NCBI RefSeq assembly: GCF_009707515.1
Contig: NZ_WLYI01000031.1
Span: 23,335 to 87,334 of the forward strand
DNA from: Pseudomonas karstica
GTDB lineage: Bacteria; Pseudomonadota; Gammaproteobacteria; Pseudomonadales; Pseudomonadaceae
Length of the DNA: 64,000 nucleotides
Direction: 5' to 3'
The notes beneath the pieces are model-generated. The model worked only from the letters and a program-made list of their open reading frames with translations, was not told the DNA's origin and made no database searches. Positions 17,006 to 26,134 of the stretch are shown here, piece after piece (within the stretch, counting starts at the first letter, position 1; each line of letters opens with the position of its first letter). The translations under genes were made by a program, and so were the position numbers.

Positions 17006-18826
17006 TCATTCGGTGTCGATGACAGTTGTCAGCACCAGGCGTGAGGCATATTCGCCTCCTAAATGAACCGTATTGAGCGCGCGTCGCCGATGCTGCGCCT
17101 GCCCCTGCGCTTCCCCGCTGTTGGGGTTGACGTCAAAGTGCGGGAAATTGCTGCTGGCGATGTCCAGGCGCAGTCGATGGCCACGTTTGAACAGGTTGCA
17201 GGTGGCGAAAGGTTCGATGACCACCTTGACGCGCTCGCCGGGTGTCAGCCATGTCGGTTGTTCCCAGGCATCGCGGTAGCGGCAACGCCGGATACCATCG
17301 GTGATATTCATCGCATAGCCGTCGGGGTAGTCGGCGCTTGGTGGGTAAACATCCACCAGCTTGGCGGTGAAGTCAGTGTCGGGCGCGTCACTGTCGATCC
17401 ACAGTTCGATGTGCAAGGGGCCGGCGACGGTCAGGTCCTGTTCCAGTGGCTCGGTCTGGAAACTCAGCACATCCTCGCGCTCGGCCAGTGGACGATTGTC
17501 GCCGCGGCTGCCGAAAAAGCCGCTGGACTCCCGTTGATCGAAAGCCCCACCGGCGAACACGGGCGCCCCCGAGGTCAGCGCGCCGCCCAGGGTCGGGACG
17601 GGGTGGTTCGGGTCGGCGTAATAGCTCAAGCGATCCTTGTCGTCAGGGCGCAGCGAGCTCAGTTGGTGGCTGGCCGTGAGGTAAAGCGTGCGCGACTCGC
17701 TATGGGGCAACGGCCATTGCGAGCTATTCAGCCAGCGTCCGCCGTGTTGCATCCGGCCGTTTTGATCTTTGGCTCCACTGCCGCCGCCCATCAGGAATAC
17801 CTTCACGTGAGCAGCCGTTGACGGGTGTGTCGCCTTGAGTGAATGTTCGAACCAGTTCAGCCGACAGTCCAGCCAGTTGCTGTCGACCTGCCCGTCGAAT
17901 GCGGCCTGTGGGCCGAACTCGACATCACCGCTATGGGTGATATTGCGATCACCATGTAACCAGGGGCCCATGATCAATTGGTGCGAGTGGCTGCTGTTTT
18001 TGCTGAAGGCGGCGTAATTGGCCAGTGTCGAGCTGACATAGGCATCGTACCAACTGGACATGAACAGCACCGGGATGTCCGGAAGGTTCTGATAATGCCC
18101 TTCGGCGTAGATCCCCGGCGTTTGCCAGTACGGGCCAAAGTCGCCCTGGGCCCACTGTTCCAGCAGGTAGGTTTCGTATTCAGGAACATGACGCAACGGT
18201 GATTGCCCGGCTTGCCAGGGCATGCGGGCGAACCATTGGTGAATGTCTTCCTGTTCCAGGGCTTCTCGTATGGCTGGATCGGCCAGCGCCGCGGGGCTTT
18301 CCTTGGCCTGGCGAAAAGCCCAGGTCGCCTGTTTGAGTTCGAACGCGCCACCCTGGCGGATCCCACACTGATAGGCGTTGGCGAAGCCGCCGCTGTCCAG
18401 CACCATGCTACTGAGCCCCGGCGGATGCAGGCAGGCCATGGCCAACTGGGTATGGGCGGCATAAGACAAACCCATGCTGCCAATCCTGCCGTTGCACCAG
18501 GGCTGCTCGACGATCCAGGCGAGGGTGTCGACACCGTCTTCGCCCTCGGCGGTGTATTTGGTGAATACGCCTTCGGAGGCATACCGTCCGCGGCAATCCT
18601 GGAAGATCGCGACAAAGCCCTGGGCGGTAAAACGGGCGGCCATTTGCTCGCGGGAAATGTGCTGGCCGTCGAGCTGTTTTTCCGAGCGCGACGGTTTGCT
18701 CTTGTCATAGGGCGTGCGTTCGATCACCACCGGAAACGGCCCAGCGGTACCCATCGGCAGATAGATATCGGTGGCCAGGTGGATGCCATCACGCATTGGG
18801 ATCATCTGGTTGTGTAGCGTCTGCAT
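17006..18826 (-). CDS. CocE/NonD-family hydrolase (X-Pro dipeptidyl-peptidase S15-like)
   Basis: 606 residues from the ATG at 18826. This start is chosen because AAGGAAGTG stands about nine bases upstream, whereas two earlier in-frame ATGs have no such site. Alpha/beta-hydrolase domain: nucleophile S121 in GSMGLSYAA, acid in MSSWYDAYV, histidine in GPWLHGDRN. The C-terminal half is the jelly-roll domain of the S15/CocE class (ESGFFGSRGDNRPLAERED region). The family cleaves acyl esters, amides or X-Pro peptides. It is the last gene of a LysR-YfcC-hydrolase operon, so it probably degrades the imported compound. No signal peptide is seen. Confidence 0.88.
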   Translation of the reverse strand: MQTLHNQMIPMRDGIHLATDIYLPMGTAGPFPVVIERTPYDKSKPSRSEKQLDGQHISREQMAARFTAQGFVAIFQDCRGRYASEGVFTKYTAEGEDGVDTLAWIVEQPWCNGRIGSMGLSYAAHTQLAMACLHPPGLSSMVLDSGGFANAYQCGIRQGGAFELKQATWAFRQAKESPAALADPAIREALEQEDIHQWFARMPWQAGQSPLRHVPEYETYLLEQWAQGDFGPYWQTPGIYAEGHYQNLPDIPVLFMSSWYDAYVSSTLANYAAFSKNSSHSHQLIMGPWLHGDRNITHSGDVEFGPQAAFDGQVDSNWLDCRLNWFEHSLKATHPSTAAHVKVFLMGGGSGAKDQNGRMQHGGRWLNSSQWPLPHSESRTLYLTASHQLSSLRPDDKDRLSYYADPNHPVPTLGGALTSGAPVFAGGAFDQRESSGFFGSRGDNRPLAEREDVLSFQTEPLEQDLTVAGPLHIELWIDSDAPDTDFTAKLVDVYPPSADYPDGYAMNITDGIRRCRYRDAWEQPTWLTPGERVKVVIEPFATCNLFKRGHRLRLDIASSNFPHFDVNPNSGEAQGQAQHRRRALNTVHLGGEYASRLVLTTVIDTE

Positions 18827-18860
18827 GGGGAAAACACTTCCTTGGAAAACAGTCATCGAC

Positions 18861-20300
18861 TCAGTACCCAATCGCTACTGCAATGGCCAGCAACACCATC
18901 GCCAGCACGGCATAGATCAAAAACAATGGCAGGATGTAGCGCGCCCACTGGCCCCAGCCGACATTCGCGGTGGCCAACAACACCAGCAGGCCGCTGGAGG
19001 TCGGCGTAATCATGTTGGTCAGCCCATTGCCCATCAGGAACGCGAACACGGTGGTCTGCGGGCTGACGCCGGACAGCTGGCCCAAGGGCCCGAAGATCGG
19101 CATGGTCACGGCAGCCTGGCCCGAGGTGGACGGGATCAGCACGTCCAGTCCCAATTGCGCGAAGAACATGCCGTACGCCGAGACCAGCGGCCCGTGATCG
19201 CCCACCAGGTTGGCCAGGCTGTTGACGATGGTGTCCAGCACCTGGCCGGTGCTGAGGATTATTTCCACGGCGGTCGCCAGGCCTATCAGCACACCGGCAA
19301 TCAGCACCTTTTTCATGCCGTCGACGAAAGCGCTGGCGGCGACGCTGGCGCCGAGCCCGGCGATTACACTGAAGGCCACGGTCAGCAACAGGTAGAACGC
19401 CGACAGTTCGTGGTATTTCCACTCCCAGCGGTTGGAGGCGTAGACCAGGAAGCCGATGCCGGTGCCAAGCACAAGCAGGTTTGCCAGATGACGGACAGGC
19501 AGCGGCTTGCGTTCGAAAGTGATCTGCGCGCTGGCATCAAAACCATGCTTGCGAATGCTCCACAGCACAAACCCAATGCCCACCAACAGGAAGGTGCAGT
19601 AGGCGAGGACGCGCATACTCAAGCCGCTGAAAATCGGCAGCCCGACCATTGGCTGGGCCACCGACAGCGCCACCGGGTTTGAGATCGACGCCAGGTAGCC
19701 GATCTTCACCGAGATGGTGACGATGGCCAGGCCGATAAGGTTCGATAGCCCCAGGCGGTTGGCCATGGCGACCATCAGCGGCACGATCAGGATGAATTCC
19801 TTGGCCAGGCCCATAAAGGTGCTGCCGGCGGAAAACACCAGCATCAGGCTGGGCACCAGCACGTAGATGTTGCCTCGGGTCAGCCCCAGCAAGCGCTCCA
19901 ATCCGGCGTCGATCACCCCGGCCTTGTTCAACACGCCAAACATGCCGCCAATGAACAGCACCATGAAAATCAACGCTGCGCGCTTCTCGATGCCCTGGGG
20001 AATGGCCATGAAACCTTCCACCAGCGACACCGGGCGGGCCACGCTGTCACCGGCTTTACGCGGCTCCAGTGAGAGCAATTGGCCCAGGGCGTTGTGTTTT
20101 TCCAGCACCTGATAAGAGCCAGGCACCACCAGGCCGTCCTGGCGCTGGAACTTGCCCGAGTTCACCGCGTAGGTAAACGCCACCGCGAGCAAGACGATGC
20201 TCAGCAGGATAATGGCCGGGTTGATTTGTTTACGTTGTGCGGGTTTGTCCGCCGCCACTTCGGCTGGCGGTTGGGTACGGATGATCTGCGGTTCGGTCAT
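18861..20300 (-). CDS. YfcC-family inner-membrane transporter
   Basis: 479 residues from the ATG at 20300 (AGGGGC upstream); the ORF could start 28 codons earlier but that part looks non-coding. A hydrophilic N-terminus of ~35 residues precedes about 12 membrane segments. Family blocks include GGMFGVLNKAGVIDAGLERL, FSAGSTFMGLAKEF and IPSTSGQAAVTMPI. YfcC relatives belong to the DcuC/AbgT ion-transporter clan and handle amino acids, peptides or dicarboxylates. It lies 34 bases upstream of the hydrolase gene and downstream of the LysR gene on the same strand. Confidence 0.85.
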   Translation of the reverse strand: MTEPQIIRTQPPAEVAADKPAQRKQINPAIILLSIVLLAVAFTYAVNSGKFQRQDGLVVPGSYQVLEKHNALGQLLSLEPRKAGDSVARPVSLVEGFMAIPQGIEKRAALIFMVLFIGGMFGVLNKAGVIDAGLERLLGLTRGNIYVLVPSLMLVFSAGSTFMGLAKEFILIVPLMVAMANRLGLSNLIGLAIVTISVKIGYLASISNPVALSVAQPMVGLPIFSGLSMRVLAYCTFLLVGIGFVLWSIRKHGFDASAQITFERKPLPVRHLANLLVLGTGIGFLVYASNRWEWKYHELSAFYLLLTVAFSVIAGLGASVAASAFVDGMKKVLIAGVLIGLATAVEIILSTGQVLDTIVNSLANLVGDHGPLVSAYGMFFAQLGLDVLIPSTSGQAAVTMPIFGPLGQLSGVSPQTTVFAFLMGNGLTNMITPTSSGLLVLLATANVGWGQWARYILPLFLIYAVLAMVLLAIAVAIGY

Positions 20301-20411
20301 GCTGGCTGCCCCTGCGTGCGCTCCCCTTGTAGGTGGGCAGGCACTGTTTTTGTTTTGGGTAATGACGCTTGGTTGGGCGGACACTAGGGCAAAGTTTTAC
20401 CGGCGACAACG

Positions 20412-21329
20412 TTATGCGTGGGATGGGTTGGGGTATGCGTTTTCTGCGGCCAGACGCTGTTTGAGGTGTTCGGCAAATGCGGTCACCACTTGCGACCTTG
20501 GCTCATCGGCGCGAAATGCCAGGCCAAACGCATAGGGTAACGCCGGGCGGAAGGGGCGGATGACAATAGGCAGGTGCAGGAAATGGCTGGCCAGCAAACC
20601 ATTGACGATCGATACCCCCAGGCCTTCGGCAACAAAGCTGCATGCGGCACCCACCGAGTGCACTTCGACCCGCACCTGAGGCGTGAGGTTGGCGGCGCGA
20701 AATATCTGGTTCAGCTCTGCTCGCAGCGCTCGTTGTCGCCCCAGCATTACCAACGGCACGTCTCGCAGATGCTGCGCCTCAATGACCGCGTGGCGGCTCA
20801 ACGGGTGCCCCACTGGCATCACGCACACGCCTTCGGTTTGCAACACCGGCTCGATGTCGAAGTCGGGAATTTCGGTGGGTAGGCGTACAAAGCCCAGGTC
20901 AGCGGAACGGTCCAGTACGGCCCGTTCGATCATGTCGTAGGAGCCGGTCAGCAGCTCGACGACAATCTCCTCATGGCTCTTGAGAAACTCGGCGACGATC
21001 CGTGGCAGCAGCTCCTGGGTCATGCTGGTAGGCACCCCGACCTTGAGCAGGCTCTTGCGTGAGCGGCCCACACGCATCTCATCGGCCAGGCGCTGGATAC
21101 GCTGCATGCCGTCCACCAGCCCAGCGACTTCTGCGAGCAGCTCTTCAGCTTCCGGAGTCGCCATCAGTCGACCCTTTTTGCGCAGGAACAAGGCAACGCC
21201 CAAGGCCTCTTCCAACTGGCTCAACAGGCGGCTGACCGCCGATTGCGACAGGCCCATGCGGGTCGAGGCGCCGATGGTCGACCCGGTGGACATGATTGCC
21301 TTGAAGGCTTCGAGCTGCTTGAGGTTCAC
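20412..21329 (-). CDS. LysR-family regulator of the OprD/YfcC/hydrolase module
   Basis: 305 residues from the GTG at 21329 (GGAAA upstream); translation begins NLKQLEAFKAIMSTGSTIGA, the correct position for a LysR HTH. The effector domain covers about residues 90-295. It is first gene of the minus-strand operon and divergent from the OprD porin, so it is placed to control both sides. An inverted repeat at 21369-21386 in the shared control region is the likely binding site. Confidence 0.88.
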   Translation of the reverse strand: MNLKQLEAFKAIMSTGSTIGASTRMGLSQSAVSRLLSQLEEALGVALFLRKKGRLMATPEAEELLAEVAGLVDGMQRIQRLADEMRVGRSRKSLLKVGVPTSMTQELLPRIVAEFLKSHEEIVVELLTGSYDMIERAVLDRSADLGFVRLPTEIPDFDIEPVLQTEGVCVMPVGHPLSRHAVIEAQHLRDVPLVMLGRQRALRAELNQIFRAANLTPQVRVEVHSVGAACSFVAEGLGVSIVNGLLASHFLHLPIVIRPFRPALPYAFGLAFRADEPRSQVVTAFAEHLKQRLAAENAYPNPSHA

Positions 21330-21368
21330 CGTGATTTTCCTATCGGTTGCGAAGGCGGGAGATGCTTT

Positions 21369-21396
21369 GCGCATAGCTTGATGCGCTTCACGCATA
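21369..21396. promoter_or_regulatory. Candidate LysR operator between lysR and oprD
   Basis: GCGCAT (21369-21374), six bases, ATGCGC (21381-21386), followed by a third half-site-like CACGCAT (21390-21396). It lies 40 bases upstream of the LysR start and about 120 bases upstream of the porin start, a normal position for a LysR recognition site. Confidence 0.4.
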
Positions 21397-21512
21397 ACGT
21401 TGTCGGGTGTTCGCTGAGCCGTTAGTGTCCGCCGCAATGCGACTTGCCGTCCAGCCTGTCGCACTTAGCAACTGCCTATAAAAATCGACAATACGGCATT
21501 GGAGAAAAGGTT

Positions 21513-22736
21513 ATGCGTGAGCTGTTCACGAAAGCGGGCGTGGTGTCTGCAGGGATATTGGCAGGCCTGTCGACGCCGTTGATGGCCCAGGGTTTCTGGG
21601 AGGACTCCCACGGCAAGTTGACCTTGCGCAATTACTACTTCAACGACGGTTACCGCGACGGCGGTGAGGACCGCAAAGAGTGGGCCCAGGGTTTTTTGCT
21701 CAACCTGCAATCGGGTTATACAGAAGGTACTGTGGGTTTTGGCCTGGATGCGCAGGGGTTGTCGGGGATCAGGCTCGACTCCAGCCGCACCCATGCCGGC
21801 ACCGGATTGCTGCCGGTTAACGACGATGGTCGTGCGGCCAGCGAGTTTTCAAGCCTGGGCGTCACGGCGAAGATGCGCATCGGCGGCGCCGTGGTGAAAA
21901 CCGGCACACTGTTGCCGAAAATCCCGGTGCTGGTGCACAACGATGGCCGCTTGTTACCGCAGACCTTCCAGGGCACTCAAGTCGAGTACACCGGTGTGCG
22001 CAACTTGTACCTGCACACCGGGCATCTGGACAAATTCAAACAGCGTAACTCCAGCGACAGCGTGGATATTTATCCACAGGGCTACACCGGCAAAAAGGGC
22101 AGTGACTTTGATTTCGCCGGCGCCACCTATGCCTTCACGCCCGCCCTCAGCGGCACGTGGTACTACGGTGAAATGCGCGAATTCTATCGGCAGAATTTTT
22201 TTGGCCTGGTGCATAAGCTGCCGTTGGGCAGTGGCAACCTGACCAGTGATCTGCGCTATTTCATCAGCGGCGAAGCGGGGGAGGCGCGCAATGGCAAGGT
22301 CGACAGCAATATGTTCAGCGGGCTGTTCACCTATCGGCTGGGGCCCCAGGCGTTGGGTGTGGGTTACCAGAAAGTCACGGGTGATACAGCGCTGCCCTAT
22401 GCCAGTGTGTCGACGGTGTACTCCTTCAGCAACGCAGGTGTAGGCAAGTTTATCCAGGCCGGCGAGCAGACCTGGATGCTGCGGTATGACTACGACTTTG
22501 CCGCGTTGCTGCCGGGTTTGAGTTTCATGACCCGCTACTACAAGGGCCAGGACGGCGACTTCAAGGGCCGCGAGGCACGGGAGTGGGAATCGGATACCAA
22601 CCTGCGCTATGTGATCCAGGACAGTGTCTTCAAAGGGGTGGGTGTTGAATTGCGCAAGGCGACGTATCGCTCCACCTACGCCAGTGACCGGGACAACTAT
22701 CGGGTCTACCTGACGTATGACCTGGCGCTCTGGTAA
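21513..22736 (+). CDS. OprD-family outer-membrane porin
   Basis: 407 residues from the ATG at 21513 (GGAGAAAAGG upstream). A signal peptide ends at LMA/QGF (residue 25). The mature start FWEDSHGKLTLRNYYFNDGY and the terminal YRVYLTYDLALW, ending in an aromatic residue, are typical of OprD/Occ 18-stranded barrels. It takes up small carboxylates, amino acids or peptides across the outer membrane. The divergent operon encodes an inner-membrane transporter and a hydrolase, so the porin probably supplies the same substrate. Confidence 0.93.
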   Translation: MRELFTKAGVVSAGILAGLSTPLMAQGFWEDSHGKLTLRNYYFNDGYRDGGEDRKEWAQGFLLNLQSGYTEGTVGFGLDAQGLSGIRLDSSRTHAGTGLLPVNDDGRAASEFSSLGVTAKMRIGGAVVKTGTLLPKIPVLVHNDGRLLPQTFQGTQVEYTGVRNLYLHTGHLDKFKQRNSSDSVDIYPQGYTGKKGSDFDFAGATYAFTPALSGTWYYGEMREFYRQNFFGLVHKLPLGSGNLTSDLRYFISGEAGEARNGKVDSNMFSGLFTYRLGPQALGVGYQKVTGDTALPYASVSTVYSFSNAGVGKFIQAGEQTWMLRYDYDFAALLPGLSFMTRYYKGQDGDFKGREAREWESDTNLRYVIQDSVFKGVGVELRKATYRSTYASDRDNYRVYLTYDLALW

Positions 22737-22776
22737 CGGTACTAATCAGGCGACAATGTCGTTAGAGTACGCCGCG

Positions 22777-22801
22777 CTCGAGAACTGAGTCTCGGGCTTT
22801 T
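22777..22801 (+). terminator. Probable terminator after the OprD gene
   Basis: CTCGAGA, six-base loop, TCTCGGG, followed by a short CTTTT run, 40 bases after the porin stop. The stem has one G-T pair and the T-run is short, so efficiency is uncertain. It also precedes the lipoprotein gene by 17 bases. Confidence 0.45.
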
Positions 22802-22818
22802 ACCCATGGAGTTTTACC

Positions 22819-23154
22819 TTGAACCACGTCAGTAAAATCGCTGCTTCCCTGTTATTGGCCCTGACTGTCAGCGGTTGCACCGGTACCGCCATGAAGACCC
22901 AGCAACTGGACCCGAGCCAATACACCGTGATTGGCCACAGTGAAGCGAAGGCCACCGGCCTGCTGCTGCTGGGCGTTATCCCGATCAGGCAGAACAGCCG
23001 TTTTGTGCGGGCGCAAACCGCGGCCATCCAAGCCAAGGGCGGCGATGCCATGATCAATACGCAAATCCAGGAAAACTGGTTCTGGGCGTGGGTCCTGACG
23101 GGTTACACCACCAAGGTGTCGGGTGATGTGGTCAAGCTGAAAACCGCTCAGTAA
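22819..23154 (+). CDS. Small predicted lipoprotein
   Basis: 111 residues from a TTG at 22819 with GGAG about eight bases upstream. A lipoprotein signal peptide ends in the lipobox LTVSGC (Cys20). The mature chain has one hydrophobic stretch, TGLLLLGVIPI, and a second, FWAWVLTGY. I recognise no named domain. The protein is probably anchored in the outer membrane or periplasm. Monocistronic: a hairpin lies on each side. Confidence 0.75.
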   Translation: MNHVSKIAASLLLALTVSGCTGTAMKTQQLDPSQYTVIGHSEAKATGLLLLGVIPIRQNSRFVRAQTAAIQAKGGDAMINTQIQENWFWAWVLTGYTTKVSGDVVKLKTAQ

Positions 23155-23162
23155 GGGCGCGA

Positions 23163-23186
23163 AGGAGCGCTTGCCCAAGCGCTCCT
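23163..23186. terminator. Bidirectional terminator-like hairpin
   Basis: AGGAGCGCTTG (23163-23173), two-base loop CC, CAAGCGCTCCT (23176-23186): a perfect 11-base stem between the convergent lipoprotein and glycosyltransferase genes, followed by TCTTG on the plus strand. The location supports a terminator role. Confidence 0.6.
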
Positions 23187-23194
23187 CTTGCTGA

Positions 23195-24646
23195 TCAGTG
23201 CTCAACAAGGTAGTAAGGCTGACGGTTCACTGCCATCGCCTTGACCACCTTGATCGGCACGCCCAGCCGGTCGGTGTTATCCACCAACGCCATATTCCCC
23301 GGCTTGGCGGCTAGATAGTCGGTTAATTCCTGTTCCGACTGCAGAATCCTCAAGTAACCCTGTATATAAAATACGCTGGCACCCGCGATCCGTTCGTTTG
23401 GTCGATACAACGCCACGTTGTTGCCCTCGGCTTGTATCGCCTGGACCTGGCTGATCAATGGCACGAACGACTGGCGGATATCGGCCTTCGGTGCAAACCA
23501 GGACGCGGCGATCAGGTAACACGCAACCACAAAGGTAAAGACGCCCCCTGCCAGGCCCCGGCGATGGTTATAGATGTGCGCAGCAACGTGTGATGTTTGC
23601 GTGCGACTCTTTAACCCGCCCAGTAATACCCTGCCATATTCGGCGGCCAGCACCGCGGCGGCCGGAGTCAGCGACATCAGGTACACCGTGCGCTTGCTCG
23701 ACGCCAACGTCAGCAGGGTGAACTGCGCCACTAACCATACCGTGAAGAACAGCCGGTAACGGTTGCGCACCAGGCTTTTGCGAAAGTGCCACAAACCCAG
23801 GTATACGAGGATATTCCACGGCAAAAAAGCCTCGGGTAATTTGGCGATGTAGTAATAGAAGGGTTCGTAGTGACCGGCCTCGATAAAGGAGCCGCTGAAA
23901 CGTCCGACACTGTTGGTCAACAGCACCTCACCGACTGCCTGCATCCCTGCGCGCTGGAATAGAAAGCCCAGCCAGATCGCCAGGGGAACAAGGGCCAGCA
24001 GCGTAAACAACCCGGGGCGAAGCCAGTCGCCGGGCTTGAAGTGCTTATCCATCAGGCTGGTGCTGGCCAGGTAGACAAAAATCACAATGCCGGGCATCGC
24101 CAGGCCCAGTACGCCCTTGCTCAAGGTGGCAATCACCATGCCTAGGGTAAACAGTAGCCAGGTACCCAGGTTGGAGGTGGAGCGTTCGGGCTCGGGGCGA
24201 TTGGCTTGATAAAACGCCAGCAAGGCCATGGTCACGCCGAGGCTGAGCAACGCATCTTCACCGACCCCACGCGCGTTGCTCCAGTAGCTGCCCATGGTCG
24301 CCAGCATCAGCCCTGCGACAAACGCCAGGTTCTTTGGCCGGCCAAACTTGCGCAACATTGCGTACAGCAACATCACGCTGAACAACCCGGCACACGCCGA
24401 CGCCAGGCGGACCGCCCCAGAGGTGCCGCCAAACAGGCGAATCGCCCCGGCGTCGATCCACAGGCTCAAGGGTGGTTTTTCCAAAAAGGGTTCACCAAAC
24501 AACCGGGGCACCACCCAGTCGTTATCCAGGTGCATCGTCATGGCGATCCCGGCTACTCGGGCTTCGGTCGAGCCTTGCAGTTCATGATTACCAAGGGCAA
24601 AGAAAAACAACAGGGCAGCGAGCAGCAATAGAGCGGAGCGCGTCAT
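23195..24646 (-). CDS. ArnT/PMT-like integral-membrane glycosyltransferase
   Basis: 483 residues with about 11 membrane helices. The first periplasmic loop contains NHELQGSTEARVAGIAM and GEPFLEKPPLSLW. The acidic residue and the EKPPL motif are the hallmark of GT39/GT83 lipid-linked-sugar transferases such as ArnT. It would move a sugar from an undecaprenyl carrier to a lipid or surface acceptor in the periplasm. At 483 residues it is shorter than ArnT (about 550) and no arn genes are near, so lipid A modification is unproven. Confidence 0.8.
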   Translation of the reverse strand: MTRSALLLLAALLFFFALGNHELQGSTEARVAGIAMTMHLDNDWVVPRLFGEPFLEKPPLSLWIDAGAIRLFGGTSGAVRLASACAGLFSVMLLYAMLRKFGRPKNLAFVAGLMLATMGSYWSNARGVGEDALLSLGVTMALLAFYQANRPEPERSTSNLGTWLLFTLGMVIATLSKGVLGLAMPGIVIFVYLASTSLMDKHFKPGDWLRPGLFTLLALVPLAIWLGFLFQRAGMQAVGEVLLTNSVGRFSGSFIEAGHYEPFYYYIAKLPEAFLPWNILVYLGLWHFRKSLVRNRYRLFFTVWLVAQFTLLTLASSKRTVYLMSLTPAAAVLAAEYGRVLLGGLKSRTQTSHVAAHIYNHRRGLAGGVFTFVVACYLIAASWFAPKADIRQSFVPLISQVQAIQAEGNNVALYRPNERIAGASVFYIQGYLRILQSEQELTDYLAAKPGNMALVDNTDRLGVPIKVVKAMAVNRQPYYLVEH

Positions 24647-24797
24647 GGGGTTTGGCTACCGGGGCAAAGGACTGTTCGGAAGAGCGGTCCGGGCATTCGG
24701 CGAGTATACGAGGGCGATTCTTAACAATTCGTGAATGAGTGATAGGTTTTTGTAAGGTTGGCCATGTTCAATCAAGGCAACTTCAGGCTGATCAAGA

Positions 24798-24824
24798 TAA
24801 AAAAGCCCGGCACAAGGCCGGGCG
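24798..24824 (-). terminator. Rho-independent terminator of the TRAP operon
   Basis: On the minus strand GCCCGGC, loop CTTGT, GCCGGGC followed by TTTTTTA: a classical terminator 27 bases behind the DctM stop. Confidence 0.88.
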
Positions 24825-24850
24825 AAAAGGTTGCAATCGATACGTTCGGT

Positions 24851-26134
24851 TTAGCTCATGCCCAGCCAGTTAGGCAAGGCCAGGGACACCGACGGGATGT
24901 AGGTAATGACTACCAGGAAGGCCAAAAGTATCATCAGCCAAGGCCACGCAGCGCGGATCACCTGTGTCAGCGGCATACCGGTTACCGCTGAGGTGACGAA
25001 CAGGTTCAGGCCCACGGGTGGGGTTATCAAGCCGATCTCCATGTTGACCACCATGATGATGCCAAGGTGGATCGGATCGATGCCCAGTTGCATGGCAATC
25101 GGGAACAGGATGGGGGCGAGGATCAGGATGATTGCCGACGGCTCCATAAAAGCGCCTGCGACCAACAGCACAATGTTCACCACCAACAGGAACTGCCAAG
25201 GTGCAAAGCCCGCTTCGATCACCCAGGCAGTGATGGTCTGCGGAATTTGCTCAGTGGTCAGTACGTGGGCGAAGAGCATGGCGTTGGCAATTATGAACAT
25301 CAGCATAATTGTCAACTTGCCGGAGTCGATCAGTACTTTTGGGCACTCGCGGAAGCTCAAGTCCTTATACACAAAGAGCGCTACAAAACCTGCATACACC
25401 GCAGCCACGGCTGCCGCCTCGGTTGGGGTGAACATGCCGGAGTAAATGCCGCCGAGAATGATCACCATCAGGAGCAAGCCCCAGACAGCTTTGCGTGCGG
25501 CGGTGAGTAACTCGCGCAAGGTTGCACGAGGTTGCGCTGGCAGGTTCATTTTGCGGGCGACTATGTAGATCGCCACCATCAATGCCAAGCCCAGCAACAA
25601 GCCTGGAATAACCCCTGCCATAAACAGCTTGCCGACCGATTGCTCGGTCGCTGCTGCGTACACAACCATCACAATCGATGGCGGAATCAGAATGCCCAGC
25701 GTGCCAGCGTTACAGATGATGCCTGCGCCGAAGGCTTGTGGATAACCCGAACGCACCATACCGGCAATCGCAATAGAGCCGACCGCTGCAACGGTTGCAG
25801 GCGATGAGCCTGACAATGCTGCGAATAACATGCAGGCCATAACTGCCGAAATCGCCAAACCACCACGAATGTGGCCGACACAGGCGTTAGCGAAGTCGAT
25901 TAAACGCTTGGCCACGCCGCCGGTGGTCATGAACGCTCCCGATAGCAGGAAGAACGGAATCGCCAGCAGCGTGTAGTGCTCGGAGGTTTCAAACAACTTG
26001 ATGGCCAGCGAGCGAACCGAGTCCGGGCTGAACAACATAATCGTCACCGAGCCTGCCAGGCCCAGTGAGATCGCTATGGGCACGCCGATAAACATCAGCA
26101 CAAAGAGTGCGACAAAAAGGAACAAAATCGTCAT
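24851..26134 (-). CDS. dctM: TRAP transporter large permease subunit
   Basis: 427 residues, about 12 membrane helices, the usual DctM length. Family signatures include GVPIAISLGLAG near the N-terminus, SGSSPATVAAVGSI and NMEIGLITPPVGLNLFV near the C-terminus. It forms the sodium-driven channel part of a tripartite carrier for C4-dicarboxylates or other carboxylates. Its start overlaps the DctQ stop by four bases (ATGA type), so the two are translationally coupled. Confidence 0.94.
   Translation of the reverse strand: MTILFLFVALFVLMFIGVPIAISLGLAGSVTIMLFSPDSVRSLAIKLFETSEHYTLLAIPFFLLSGAFMTTGGVAKRLIDFANACVGHIRGGLAISAVMACMLFAALSGSSPATVAAVGSIAIAGMVRSGYPQAFGAGIICNAGTLGILIPPSIVMVVYAAATEQSVGKLFMAGVIPGLLLGLALMVAIYIVARKMNLPAQPRATLRELLTAARKAVWGLLLMVIILGGIYSGMFTPTEAAAVAAVYAGFVALFVYKDLSFRECPKVLIDSGKLTIMLMFIIANAMLFAHVLTTEQIPQTITAWVIEAGFAPWQFLLVVNIVLLVAGAFMEPSAIILILAPILFPIAMQLGIDPIHLGIIMVVNMEIGLITPPVGLNLFVTSAVTGMPLTQVIRAAWPWLMILLAFLVVITYIPSVSLALPNWLGMS

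Noticed and set aside
23195..24646. Naming the glycosyltransferase ArnT
   Set aside because: Shorter than ArnT and no arn operon nearby; only the family fold is supported.
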